From positions 3,658,001 to 3,722,000 of the forward strand of contig AP017375.1 in NCBI GenBank assembly GCA_002355455.1: a DNA stretch of 64,000 bases. Direction: 5' to 3'. The notes below the pieces were generated by a model. The model did not search any database, was not told the origin of the DNA, and saw only the letters and a program-made list of their open reading frames with translations. The stretch is from Stanieria sp. NIES-3757 (GTDB lineage Bacteria > Cyanobacteriota > Cyanobacteriia > Cyanobacteriales > Xenococcaceae). The position numbers were made by a program, and so were the translations under genes. Shown here in pieces: positions 26,747 to 35,995 of the stretch; position 1 is the first letter of the stretch, and every line of letters starts with the position of its first letter.

Positions 26747-27721
26747 ATGGCTTTTGCTATCAAACATGGACTTTTTAAATTTAAGATTACAGACTATCAT
26801 GCTATTCTGGGAATTCCTTTAGACGCAGATGCTAAACAAGTTAGGCTTCGATATTTAAAAATTGCTCAAACGATACATCCAGATATTTTTAAAGGAAATT
26901 TAGAGCAAAAAAAACTAGCTAATCAACTGTTATCAAAGTTGGTTAATCCAGCTTATGAAGCTCTATCCAGAAAAAATGCCTATATTGAACATCAATTAGT
27001 TTTAGTTCAAGTGGGAAAACAAATTGTCGAACAGAATAAGCAAATTAACCCTGTTAGTCAATTAGCTCAAGAATTACTGAATAATAGTGGAGATCTGGAG
27101 CTTACCTATCATAAATTCCTGAAAACTTTAAGCAACGAACAATATCTATCTTTAGAACAAATTACCGATAAAATAGCCCAAATTAGTGAACTAAACTTAG
27201 TTTACTTAATGCTCAAACAAGCTCAAGGAATTAATAGAGAACAAATTCCTCAAGCTAAAATTACTCAATCTCCATCTCAACCCCAACCAACCTCTCCGTC
27301 TCCAACTAATATTCAGCAGCCAATACAGGCACAGGCAGAAGAAATCACTCCTCAGTCTAGAGTTGCTTCTTATCTTCGTCGCGCTCAAGAATATATAGAT
27401 AAAAACAATTTTACTATGGCTATTTCTGAACTAAGAGATGCTTTAAAAATCGATCCGAACAATAGTACTTGTCATGCTTTACTAGGACAAACTTATTTAA
27501 GTCAAAACCAGCTGACGATGGCAAAAGTTCATATTAACAAAGCTTATCAACTTGATCCGAAAAATACAGTAGCGAGCAAATTGAAACAAGTATTAGAAAA
27601 ATTAACTAAAAACGATAGTACCAATCAATCTAGTACATCTCGGACTCAAACTAATAAAGCGGAAAGTAAACCAGGTAACAGTAATCTTTTTGGTGGTTTG
27701 TTTGGGTCTAAAAAAAAGTAA
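26747..27721 (+). CDS. J-domain protein with TPR repeats
   Basis: A 324-aa co-chaperone-like protein. The J domain spans about residues 15-80 with DYHAILGIPLDADAKQVRLR and the HPD motif at 44-46, the contact that stimulates DnaK ATPase. A Pro/Gln/Ser-rich linker (about 165-200) follows, then a TPR-like region (205-285: YLRRAQEYIDKNNFTMAISELRDALKIDP). A low-complexity tail ends in FGGLFGSKKK. No zinc-finger or substrate domain is present, so it is DnaJ type III. The client is unknown. Confidence 0.85.
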   Translation: MAFAIKHGLFKFKITDYHAILGIPLDADAKQVRLRYLKIAQTIHPDIFKGNLEQKKLANQLLSKLVNPAYEALSRKNAYIEHQLVLVQVGKQIVEQNKQINPVSQLAQELLNNSGDLELTYHKFLKTLSNEQYLSLEQITDKIAQISELNLVYLMLKQAQGINREQIPQAKITQSPSQPQPTSPSPTNIQQPIQAQAEEITPQSRVASYLRRAQEYIDKNNFTMAISELRDALKIDPNNSTCHALLGQTYLSQNQLTMAKVHINKAYQLDPKNTVASKLKQVLEKLTKNDSTNQSSTSRTQTNKAESKPGNSNLFGGLFGSKKK

Positions 27722-27769
27722 GATAAATTTGGTTATTTGTTCTTGTTATTGACGCTAGTATTTGCAGTT

Positions 27770-27822
27770 AACTAATGACTAAGGACTAATGACCAATGAC
27801 TAATAACCAGTAACTAATGACT
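27770..27822. repeat. Heptanucleotide STRR run directly upstream of hisZ
   Basis: About seven degenerate copies of a GACTAAT-like unit run up to 2 bp before the hisZ ATG. The repeats fill the ribosome-binding position, so no Shine-Dalgarno sequence remains. Confidence 0.7.
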
Positions 27823-27824
27823 AG

Positions 27825-29042
27825 ATGATTCATCAACCACCAGCCGGAGCAAGAGATTTACTTCCTTTGGAAGTAGCACAAAAATGTTGGATTAACGATC
27901 GCCTGCAACAAGTTTTTCAGCGATGGGGTTATCAACGTATTGTTACCTCTACTTTAGAATGGCTTGATACTCTCACCGCTGGCGGTGCTATTCAACCATC
28001 GACTGTGATTCAGTTACGAGATGAGTCGGAAAGAACTTTGGGTTTGCGTCCCGAATTAACTGCTTCTATTGCTCGTGCTGCGGTGACCCGCATGGCTGGT
28101 AATACCTATCCTCAACGTTTATGTTATCGTGCCAATATTTTTCGCAATCCACCGCAAAATCATCATGGTCGCCAATTAGAATTTTATCAAGCAGGAGTAG
28201 AATTACTCTTTGCTGGAGGCTTATTAGCTGATGCAGAAATCTTGTTGTTAGTAGCTAATTGTTTGCAAGAATTGGGTGTAGAGAATTGGCAGATTATTTT
28301 AGGAGAAGCTGGGTTAACGCGATCGCTGTTGGCGATATTTCCTGAGCCAGTTAGAAAACAAGTTCGTCATTGTCTAGCCAATTTAGACCGTGTAGCCTTA
28401 GAAAATTTACCTCTTGAACCAGCTTTACAAGAAAAAGCTTTATTTTTATTTGATTTAAGAGGTAAACCTGAACAAGTTTTAGAAAAAATAGCTAGTTGGC
28501 AATTAGATAGCTCTGCCCAAGAAATTGTTTACAATTTGAAGTCTTTAGTAGATTTACTTGCCAATAGTTCTGATTTTCCTATTCCTTTGACTTTAGACTT
28601 AAGCTTGTGGCAAACTTTTGATTTTTATACAGGTATTGTGTTTGAAGTCGTCAGTTTTCACCATAATCAATCTTATTTATTAGGGAAAGGTGGGCGTTAT
28701 GACCAGTTATTAGGACTTTATCATCCTCAAGGAATTAGTTCTCCTGGGATTGGTTTTGCTCTAAACATTGAAGACTTGCATTCTTGCCTTTTGCCTACTA
28801 ATAAGTTACCCCAACAAACTGCTGCTAATAATTGGTTAATCATTGCTCAAACTCCAGCAGCAGCAAGTGCAGCTTTAAATTATGCTCAAAAATTGCGTAA
28901 TTCTGAACAATTAGTCAGAGTAGAACTAGATTTGGGCGGACGCTCTCCCAAAGAAATTAGAGAATATGCTCGTAATTGTCGGATCGAAAAGTTAGCTTGG
29001 CTTTCATCCGAAGGAGAGGCAAAGATCGAAACTCTTAGTTAG
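27825..29042 (+). CDS. hisZ: ATP phosphoribosyltransferase regulatory subunit HisZ
   Basis: A histidyl-tRNA-synthetase-like protein that forms the hetero-octameric first enzyme of histidine synthesis with short-form HisG. The 405-aa protein starts MIHQPPAGARDLLPLEVAQK, with class II aaRS motifs such as RPELTASIARA and a C-terminal KGGRYDQLLG-like GKGGRYDQLLGLY. ATG at 27825 is supported by the conserved N-terminus even though the leader is a repeat without a ribosome site. hisG is not in the window. Confidence 0.93.
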   Translation: MIHQPPAGARDLLPLEVAQKCWINDRLQQVFQRWGYQRIVTSTLEWLDTLTAGGAIQPSTVIQLRDESERTLGLRPELTASIARAAVTRMAGNTYPQRLCYRANIFRNPPQNHHGRQLEFYQAGVELLFAGGLLADAEILLLVANCLQELGVENWQIILGEAGLTRSLLAIFPEPVRKQVRHCLANLDRVALENLPLEPALQEKALFLFDLRGKPEQVLEKIASWQLDSSAQEIVYNLKSLVDLLANSSDFPIPLTLDLSLWQTFDFYTGIVFEVVSFHHNQSYLLGKGGRYDQLLGLYHPQGISSPGIGFALNIEDLHSCLLPTNKLPQQTAANNWLIIAQTPAAASAALNYAQKLRNSEQLVRVELDLGGRSPKEIREYARNCRIEKLAWLSSEGEAKIETLS

Positions 29043-29239
29043 ATAATCAGTGAGAATTGAGCAAAATAATTAAAGCCAATTAAAGCCAATTAAAGATGGG
29101 TTGCTAGTATATGGAGTTTTAGGAGGTCAAGATCAGCCAGATCGAAGTTTTGAACTTGTTAGAAATGCCGTCTTAAAAATGGCTAAGTAACCCAAGTTGC
29201 AGGTTAGTATATCAATATAAGGTATTTTGTTGCACGCTC

Positions 29240-30186
29240 ATGCTGGATGAGAGTTCAGTCAAAGAAAGCTGATTCCAGGGTAAAAACCATTCATAAGGTT
29301 GCAAGCTTCAGCAAAAAGCCATCCAGCGTAACCGCATGAATGGTTTTAGGAAATCGAGAAGTTATGGAACTAAATACTGTTTCGATTGGGTGACGAATTG
29401 ATTGTCTGAGATAGGCAACACATGGTGTATCCTCACGTTTAGAGTTTCGTTTGCGCATCACCTGCAAATGGATTGCTTCAGTTTCTATAAGGTTATCCTC
29501 TGCTTGATAATCAGTGTATCCCGCATCACAATAGACGAAACTACCAATCGGAAGATTAAAAGGTAATATCGTTTCTCAAAAGTCGCTAGATAGATAAAAA
29601 GCCTAAAATAAAGATATATCAAAAATTTAACTCAACTAAGTCTCCAGTTACTTTTGAGAATTGGTATAAGGCATTGAGTCCACGGGTATCGTTGGCTTCA
29701 CCTGGAAGAAAAGCAAATTCGACTGGAATTCCTTGCTTTGTAGCTAGCAGTTGTACCCGAATTCCATAGAAATAGCGTTTTTTAGAAGCAATGTAGCCAC
29801 GATAATCTTCAGATTTGACCAACCTAACTTTGGGAATGCGAATGTTGTCACAAATAGGAACAGGAAAAGAATCTCAAATATACTCGCTTTGTTTGCTGAT
29901 AGACTTGAGTATCATTCCTAAGCAATCAAATAGTTCAAGCATGGGTACAAACAATCGATGCAATCGCCGTGAAAAACAGCAATGCTGATAGCATTTTCGG
30001 AATCAATCCATGTTCTTGAAAATAAGTACAAGCACTACAATGATTACCGCCAAAAAATTTTGCTGCTACTAGAGCAGTTGTAATTACCTCAACATCACTC
30101 ATTACTATCCGACAATCTTCGCTGTATCCCATTGCTTTGAGCAAATCGTCAGTGATGGCATAGATAGCTATAATTTCGGTAAGCAT
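29240..30186 (-). pseudogene. IS982 family transposase, inactivated
   Basis: The N-terminal part starts at 30186 (MLTEIIAIYAITDDLLKAMG, VITTALVAAKFFGGNH). It shifts frame near 29950, where SRRLHRLFVPMLELF continues in another frame. It has an in-frame TGA near 29876 within YI-stop-DSFPVPICDN. It resumes with VKSEDYRGYIASKKRYFYG, then is interrupted after GLNAL by the MITE. Beyond the MITE the frame continues PFNLPIGSFVYCDAGYTDYQAEDN. At least three lesions mean no active enzyme is made. Confidence 0.9.
29567..29666 (-). mobile_element. 100-bp MITE, copy 2, nested in the IS982 transposase
   Basis: The reverse complement of this element is nearly identical to 9392-9491. TAA duplications lie at 29564-29566 and 29667-29669. 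Removing the element and one duplication rejoins the transposase codons as N-A-L-P-F-N-L-P, which fixes the insertion site exactly. Confidence 0.93.
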
Positions 30187-30266
30187 TTTCTCTCTGCAAG
30201 CATTATTGCTTCTGGAGAGATTTTATTCTTTATGGTCATCTTCGCTCATAACTAGCAACTTGGGTT

Positions 30267-30576
30267 AAGTATGCAGGTATTAATTTAATTCTGTAACAAC
30301 TAATATTTATAGCCATCTTAATGATTTAGACCGTGATTTTTGGTTTTGTTTTGGAAACTTCATTTTCATGGTTAATTTTTTCCCGCGATCGCTCATGCTT
30401 TTGCCCATCGATTTCATACAGTTTCAATTGCTTCTACAATTTTTCCAAGGTAATCTTGTTAATTTGGTAAAAAAAAGTAATTACCTAATTAAAAAATAAA
30501 CGAGCAAAAAAAGAGACAAAAAGTTAGAATCTTGTTTGTCTCTAAAAAATTATTTAAAAGTTTCAGCTTAATGTAC
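30267..30576. other. Intergenic region between IS982 and the ABC1 kinase gene
   Basis: 310 bp with no gene beyond the short gene remnant at its left end. It holds one GCGATCGC site and the terminator of the ABC1 kinase gene near its right end. Nothing else was recognised. Confidence 0.5.
30512..30543 (-). terminator. Intrinsic terminator of the ABC1 kinase gene
   Basis: On the minus strand AGAGACAAA and TTTGTCTCT pair in a stem of about 9 bp, followed by a run of T, about 35 bp after the stop codon at 30577. Confidence 0.75.
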
Positions 30577-32562
30577 CTAACGCATAGCTGCTGTGGGTAA
30601 AGATGGTTGTATACGTTGAGAAGTTCTAATTGGATTAGAACTAGTTTCTAGTAACAAATTTCTAATCAATCTAGCTGCCATTTTTTGAGCTAATCTTTCC
30701 GCAACTGTTTGACCTAATTGATGAGTTTCTGGCTTAGTGATAATTTTAGTTACTACAGAAATTAAACGTGTTGGATCGAAACCAGGAGTTTTTTGCAACA
30801 GCCCAATAATATTTTTGAGGTGCTTAACTGTATAAGACTCTTCTTGTAACTCTGGTGGGGTTTCTTGAATGGTTAAACCCACTTGTTGACGAAAAGCAGT
30901 AGAGAGATTAAACCAAGTTCTCCTTCCCAAATTATCGATCGCATTAACTAATTCATCCGCAATGCGATTCCGAATAAATGCGCCTCGTTCCGAAAAGAGA
31001 AAGTCTACTACTTGGTCAATAATTTTATCAAAGTTATAGTCTCTCGAATCATTGGCATTGCGCATCAAGTTTTCTAGACGATGCCAACGAAATCCTTCTT
31101 CTTTGAACAATAAATCTTTTAATGAAGCTCTTAATTCTGGGGCTGGATCTGTCAGTAAACGTTTAGCTACATAAGGATAAGCTTTAGAAAGCACTTTAAA
31201 ATCAGGTTCAATACCGATCGCAATCCCTTCTAAGGTTACCATCGAACGAATAATCAAAGCGTAATAAGCAGGTACTCGAAAAGGAAACTCATACATCATT
31301 GCCGACATCTGATCGGTAATACTTTTAAAGTTTAATTCGGCGACGCTAGCACCCAAAGCATTTCCAAACACATTAGCTAAAGCAGGGACAATTGGAGTCA
31401 GATCTGTATCAGGAGTCAAAAAATCTAATTTGACGTAATCACGAGATAATGCCTCAAAATCTCGGTTAACTAAATGAACAACCGCTTCAATCAAACCATA
31501 CCTTTGATAAGGCTTAATTCGGCTCATCATGCCAAAATCTAAATAAGCCAGTCTGCCATCAGGCATTGCTAGTAAGTTACCTGGATGAGGATCGGCATGA
31601 AAAAAACCATGTTCTAGTAACTGCCGTAGAGAGCATTCTACCCCTACTTCAACTAAATGAGTGGCATTAATTCCCTGTGCCTGAATTTCTTTGATATTGG
31701 TAAGTTTAGTCCCAGTTACCCACTCCATAGTGAGAACTCTTCTTCCTGTATATTCCCAATAAATTTTAGGAATATAGATTTCATCCAAATAACCATAAAG
31801 TTTTTTAAATCTTTCTGCATTGCGCCCTTCTTGCATATAATTAATTTCTTCAAAAATGCGCTCTGCCAACTCATCAGTAATAGCAACTAAATTGGAACGT
31901 ATTTGCTTAAGATTATGCTGCGCCCAATTAGCAATGCTACGCATGATGTAAATATCAAGAGTAATGCGACGAATTAAATCAGGGCGTTGAACTTTTACTG
32001 CTACTTCTTCACCCGTGTTTAATTTGCCCTTGTAAACCTGTCCCAATGACGCAGCAGCAATTGGTTGAGGAGATAATTCTGCATAAATCTCATCTGGAGT
32101 TTTGCCTAATTCTTCTTCAATGAAACGAAAAGCTACTTCGTTAGGAAAAGAAGGTAATTGATCCTGTAACTTGGCAAGTTCATCTAAATAAACTGGCGAA
32201 ACTAAATCTGGTCGAGTAGAAAGAGCTTGACCTACTTTAATATAAGCAGGACCGAGTTGAGTTAAAATTTCTCTCAATTGAATTGCTCTTTTTCGCTCAT
32301 TTTGTAACGAAGTGCCTCTAAATTTGTCCCACCACAAACCTAAAGCATAAGAAGCAAAAGGCAACAAAATATTCAGTAACCGTCCAAAAACCAAGAAAGG
32401 ACGCCGATGATATTGGTTATTAATGCGATCGGGGTTGTAACGCCAGTCTGCATCTGGCTCATCATAGCTTGATTCTAATTCTTCGTTTCCATCGATGGGG
32501 AGGGACTTAAGAGACTCAAGTTCCTCTAAGGAAGAAGTTGGAGATAATGTCTGTTGAGGCAT
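30577..32562 (-). CDS. ABC1/UbiB (AarF) family atypical kinase
   Basis: A 661-aa protein of the ABC1K family, which in cyanobacteria and plastids affects prenylquinone metabolism and stress responses. The family KxGQ motif is YIKVGQALSTRPD (109-119), then AAASLGQVYKG, EVAVKVQRP, the catalytic HADPHPGNLL and the metal-binding YLDFGMM. An N-terminal acidic extension precedes the domain, and the C-terminal third (about 480-661) is helical. Two hydrophobic helices are not obvious, so membrane binding is probably peripheral. The substrate is not known. Confidence 0.92.
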   Translation of the reverse strand: MPQQTLSPTSSLEELESLKSLPIDGNEELESSYDEPDADWRYNPDRINNQYHRRPFLVFGRLLNILLPFASYALGLWWDKFRGTSLQNERKRAIQLREILTQLGPAYIKVGQALSTRPDLVSPVYLDELAKLQDQLPSFPNEVAFRFIEEELGKTPDEIYAELSPQPIAAASLGQVYKGKLNTGEEVAVKVQRPDLIRRITLDIYIMRSIANWAQHNLKQIRSNLVAITDELAERIFEEINYMQEGRNAERFKKLYGYLDEIYIPKIYWEYTGRRVLTMEWVTGTKLTNIKEIQAQGINATHLVEVGVECSLRQLLEHGFFHADPHPGNLLAMPDGRLAYLDFGMMSRIKPYQRYGLIEAVVHLVNRDFEALSRDYVKLDFLTPDTDLTPIVPALANVFGNALGASVAELNFKSITDQMSAMMYEFPFRVPAYYALIIRSMVTLEGIAIGIEPDFKVLSKAYPYVAKRLLTDPAPELRASLKDLLFKEEGFRWHRLENLMRNANDSRDYNFDKIIDQVVDFLFSERGAFIRNRIADELVNAIDNLGRRTWFNLSTAFRQQVGLTIQETPPELQEESYTVKHLKNIIGLLQKTPGFDPTRLISVVTKIITKPETHQLGQTVAERLAQKMAARLIRNLLLETSSNPIRTSQRIQPSLPTAAMR

Positions 32563-32671
32563 AAAAATTTAGACTGACGTTAACAACTTGTGTAAACAAT
32601 TGTAACAATTTAACAAGCAACTGTTTCTTTGATTAGCTTAACGATTAATTTATCTTGCTTGGAGTGAGGAA

Positions 32672-34261
32672 TTACCGATCTAATTTTGGTACAGTCCACC
32701 AAGCTAAGGCATAAGGTTGAGTAGGTTCATTAACTTGACGACGGTAATAAACCCGAATTTTATAACGTCCAGATGAGGGAATTTTACAAAAAATATGTTC
32801 AACACTATCTTCCGAACTGATTGAAGAACAAACATTACGCAGGTTGCTCTCTTCATTTAGCGGGATCAGATAGAGGTCAAGATTATTCAAACTGCGATCG
32901 CGAAAATTTTCTCCTACATCAAATTTTTGGTTGTTATTGCGGTCATTTAACTCGACCAAGCGATCCCAGGCTAATGTAATTGAAACATAGCTATCTTTAA
33001 CTAAAGGTTTCGCCAAAACGTAATCCCGATTAGATTTTACTGCTACAGTACGGTAATCCCAACCCCTTGCGGGAACGACTTGATCGGGAGTAAATTGTCC
33101 GGCACTAAATTGTTGATAAGCACGGAACGCATTCAGATGTCCCGTACCCATTTGAATATCTAAAGGAATACGAGGATTGGTATAGGCATCTGATTGCAGC
33201 CAATTAGTGTTTTTTTCACCAATGGTAGTTCGTTTCATGCCTAATAATAATCCATCTCCGCGATCGCGTAATTTATCTGCCGAATTCAGCAAGACAGCTT
33301 TCATGACTTCATGACGACGGGAAACTAGACTCCAGTTTGGCACAGCTTGATTCAGGCTGCGATCGCCGTATTCTTGTAATAAAGCTACCGAAGCGGTGAT
33401 ATGAGGCGCAGCAAAACTTGTCCCGCTTACTTTCTCAATTTCTCCTTGTTGATTATGCACCAAAATATTACTACCAGGTGCAAGTAAACTAATGGCACGT
33501 CTTTGTCCAATATTAATTTCTTTTTTAATAATGCTACGACCAATTCCTACAGGTAAATCACTAAGATTAGCAAAATCCACCTTAGTAAAAATTCCTTTAC
33601 GTTTAGTAGTGTAGGCAGTAGTTATCCCGTTAAAATTATCCGTAGGAATGGGAATTCCTCCCGTCCCTTGGTTACCAGCAATGACATAAAGAGTATTATG
33701 AACTCTGGCTGACCAATCAATACATTTTGTGAGTAAAGCTTTTCCATCTAATTTAGCGTTTTCTCTAGGGTCGCGTTCTAAAGACTCCCCAAAACTAAAA
33801 TTGATGGCTCGAACATCTCCACCATTTTGTTTGGCAATGTGTTGAGTAGCCAGACATTCTTGGGCTTGTCCACCATCTTTAAGAGAACCAACTGCTGAAG
33901 CGTATAACTTTGCCTCAGGAGCCACTCCTGGCAGTTGTTTATCCTTGCTAATCATGACTCCTGCTACCATGATCGCATGGTTATCCACATTACTATTAGA
34001 ACTAGCTAAAACGTTGCGGTAAAAAACTCCCTTAGGTGCGATCGCAGCATCTTTAGCACCACTTTTATCTAAACCAAATTTTCCAGGTCTACCAATTTCT
34101 ACCTGACCGATACCAATTTTGCGACCTAATAGATTATATGGAGTTTGGTGTAAACGACGAGCATCGATTCCAAAATCTCCCACCGAACTTTCCAACGCGA
34201 CAACAGGCGAAATCAAGCCAAAAACAATAAAACTAGAAGTTAGCCATCCTAGTCGTGTCAT
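32672..34261 (-). CDS. Subtilisin-like (S8) serine peptidase with atypical Asp site
   Basis: A 529-aa secreted-type peptidase with signal peptide MTRLGWLTSSFIVFGLISPVVA. His95 is in NVDNHAIMVAGVM (in place of HGTHVAG), the oxyanion Asn197 is in VIAGNQG, and the nucleophile Ser282 is in SGTSFAAPH. The strand that normally holds the catalytic Asp (VAVIDTG-like) reads IGQVEIGRPG, with Glu55 at that place. After the domain, about 130 residues form a beta-rich C-terminal region with RDYVLAKPL. It is probably periplasmic or extracellular. The triad may be Glu-His-Ser, or the enzyme may be impaired. Confidence 0.85.
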   Translation of the reverse strand: MTRLGWLTSSFIVFGLISPVVALESSVGDFGIDARRLHQTPYNLLGRKIGIGQVEIGRPGKFGLDKSGAKDAAIAPKGVFYRNVLASSNSNVDNHAIMVAGVMISKDKQLPGVAPEAKLYASAVGSLKDGGQAQECLATQHIAKQNGGDVRAINFSFGESLERDPRENAKLDGKALLTKCIDWSARVHNTLYVIAGNQGTGGIPIPTDNFNGITTAYTTKRKGIFTKVDFANLSDLPVGIGRSIIKKEINIGQRRAISLLAPGSNILVHNQQGEIEKVSGTSFAAPHITASVALLQEYGDRSLNQAVPNWSLVSRRHEVMKAVLLNSADKLRDRGDGLLLGMKRTTIGEKNTNWLQSDAYTNPRIPLDIQMGTGHLNAFRAYQQFSAGQFTPDQVVPARGWDYRTVAVKSNRDYVLAKPLVKDSYVSITLAWDRLVELNDRNNNQKFDVGENFRDRSLNNLDLYLIPLNEESNLRNVCSSISSEDSVEHIFCKIPSSGRYKIRVYYRRQVNEPTQPYALAWWTVPKLDR

Positions 34262-34490
34262 AGATGCTATTTACTCTTATTCAATTGAGCTATACTTTAA
34301 TATAGTAATTACCGTACCAAATTAATAAAAATACTTGCGTTAATTTAAAATCTGCGTTACAAGTATATAGAGAATATCCCAGCCCTACCGAAACTCCCAA
34401 TAGTAGCAAATATCTGAGAGTTAGGGATCTAAACACCAAACAAAGATTAATCTCAAGTTAAATAAATAAGACTGACTAAGAGCAAATTAT

Positions 34491-34706
34491 ATGACTAAAC
34501 AAGTCGCTCATCCTATGATGAAGTTGCAGCGCAAAATTTCTTCGCTGATCGATTCTCAAATTATTACCCCAGAAGACAGCATCGGCAAAATTGCCATGTT
34601 ACTCGGTAATGATTGGACTTATTGGAAACAAGAACTATTAGCTTTTGATTTTTCCCTTAAAGACCCAGTCAAAGACCTTTTAATAGTTGAAGACTGGGAT
34701 GAATAA
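34491..34706 (+). CDS. Small DUF4327-like protein
   Basis: A 71-aa acidic-tailed protein, MTKQVAHPMMKLQRKISSL, then DSIGKIAMLLGNDWTYWKQELLAFDFSLKDPV. It resembles the cyanobacterial DUF4327 family. There is no signal peptide and no catalytic motif. It lies between the subtilase gene and the convergent FHA kinase gene, 21 bp from the latter's stop. The function is unknown. Confidence 0.7.
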   Translation: MTKQVAHPMMKLQRKISSLIDSQIITPEDSIGKIAMLLGNDWTYWKQELLAFDFSLKDPVKDLLIVEDWDE

Positions 34707-34727
34707 AATAAACCTTTACTACAACCA

Positions 34728-35960
34728 TTAGATGCAGTCTGCCAGTGCTTCTGATAGGCTTTGAGCTGTTTGATAGCGATCGCGGTAATCTGGCTGACAA
34801 GCTTTTTCCAGTAATTGGCTGAGTTTTGGAGTTAAGTTAGGAATGCTAGCCACATCAAATTCATACTTATTACTTTGATAACGAAAATACTGCATCGGAG
34901 TTTTTCCTGTTAGCAAAAAAATAATAGTTGTACCAACTCCATAAATATCTGATTGGGGGCAAGGTTTACCTCGATATTGTTCGGGTGCGCTGTAGCCTTC
35001 TACACCAATGCGTGTATCTAAAGAGGTGCCTAACTCTTTAACTGCGCCAAAATCTAGTAACATTAAACGATTATCAAGATTGCGTAGGATTAAATTGGCA
35101 GGTTTGACATCTCGGTGGACTAAGGGAGGTTGCAAATTGTGCAAATAGGTCAAAATATCGCAAACTTGAATCATCCATTTAATTGCTTGTTCCGAAGTTA
35201 AAGCTCCTCTTTGATAAACCAATTGTTCTAAGTTATGACCGTGGATCAATTCCATAACTAAATATTTGCGGTCTTTCTCCACAAAAAAATCATAATATTT
35301 GGGGATGCCAGGATGATTTAGGGACTTAAGGATGCGAGCTTCTCGTTCAAATAGTTCTCTTGCTTTAGCAATTCGTGCCATGTCTGCATTCATTTCTTTC
35401 AGAACTAGTAATAAAGGAGCTCCTTTAATAGTTTTGTTTTTGTCCCAAACCAAATAGGTAATTCCCATTCCTCCTTTGCCTAAAGTTCTTAGCACCTGGT
35501 AAGGCCCGATAAAATGTGTGTGATCGACTAAAGGTTGACCACAGCGCATGCAAAAGATACTATCTGGGGAATTTCCTTGGTGAGTACAAGGATTGGGCGA
35601 TACGGCTTGATTTGGCGATTGAGTTTCTGGCTTGCTCGATTCCGCAGCAGATTCTAATTCAAATCTAAATAAAGGTCCATTTTCTGCTAAACGAATTAAG
35701 TCGTTAGATTGGAGTAATTGTTCAGAAACTAAGATATGATTCACAAAAGTACCATTAGTACCTCTACTAATCAATCGCCAATGCTCCTCTTCCTGGACTA
35801 ACTCCAAATGCTGTCGTGAGACTTGAAAATACCCCTGAAGTACAATGTCATTGTTTTGGGAACGACCAATCCGAATGACTGACTGATGGAGAAATTGCCA
35901 CTGTTGTGTAGGTTGATTTGTCTGTGGTTCTAAAAGCGTAAGGATGACCATATTTGACAA
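34728..35960 (-). CDS. FHA domain - zinc ribbon - Ser/Thr protein kinase
   Basis: A 410-aa Hanks-type kinase with an unusual N-terminus. The FHA domain (about 25-90) has IRIGRSQNNDIVL, SRQHLEL and GTNGTFVN, a phosphothreonine reader. A small Cys cluster follows (Cys125, Cys137, Cys140 in CTHQG and FCMRCGQPL). The kinase domain starts at 152 with GKGGMGITYLVWD, VLKEMN, LVHRDVKPANLIL, LLDFGAVKE and YSAPEQYRG. No transmembrane segment is present, so it is cytoplasmic. It follows the PP2C phosphatase gene by 35 bp on the same strand; the two form a probable operon. Confidence 0.93.
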   Translation of the reverse strand: MSNMVILTLLEPQTNQPTQQWQFLHQSVIRIGRSQNNDIVLQGYFQVSRQHLELVQEEEHWRLISRGTNGTFVNHILVSEQLLQSNDLIRLAENGPLFRFELESAAESSKPETQSPNQAVSPNPCTHQGNSPDSIFCMRCGQPLVDHTHFIGPYQVLRTLGKGGMGITYLVWDKNKTIKGAPLLLVLKEMNADMARIAKARELFEREARILKSLNHPGIPKYYDFFVEKDRKYLVMELIHGHNLEQLVYQRGALTSEQAIKWMIQVCDILTYLHNLQPPLVHRDVKPANLILRNLDNRLMLLDFGAVKELGTSLDTRIGVEGYSAPEQYRGKPCPQSDIYGVGTTIIFLLTGKTPMQYFRYQSNKYEFDVASIPNLTPKLSQLLEKACQPDYRDRYQTAQSLSEALADCI

Positions 35961-35995
35961 TTATTTTAGTTGTCAGTGGACAACTCTGATTAATT

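Larger units (their letters stand above)
29189..30266 (-). mobile_element. Degenerate IS982-family insertion sequence
   Basis: Terminal inverted repeats begin AACCCAAGTTGC (29189) and end GCAACTTGGGTT (30266), flanked by an AAGT duplication (29185-29188 and 30267-30270). The span of 1,078 bp includes a nested 100-bp MITE plus its 3-bp duplication, so the IS itself was about 975 bp, normal for IS982. The transposase inside is broken. Confidence 0.9.
29074..30296 (+). pseudogene. Gene remnant split by the IS982 element
   Basis: A plus-strand frame without a start codon reads SQLKPIKDGLLVYGVLGG, then LVRNAVLKMAK, and stops at the first bases of the insertion sequence. Joining the flanks across the AAGT duplication restores the frame: KMAK continues as YAGINLIL and stops at 30296. 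The parent protein was not recognised. The IS creates an immediate stop codon. Confidence 0.45.
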
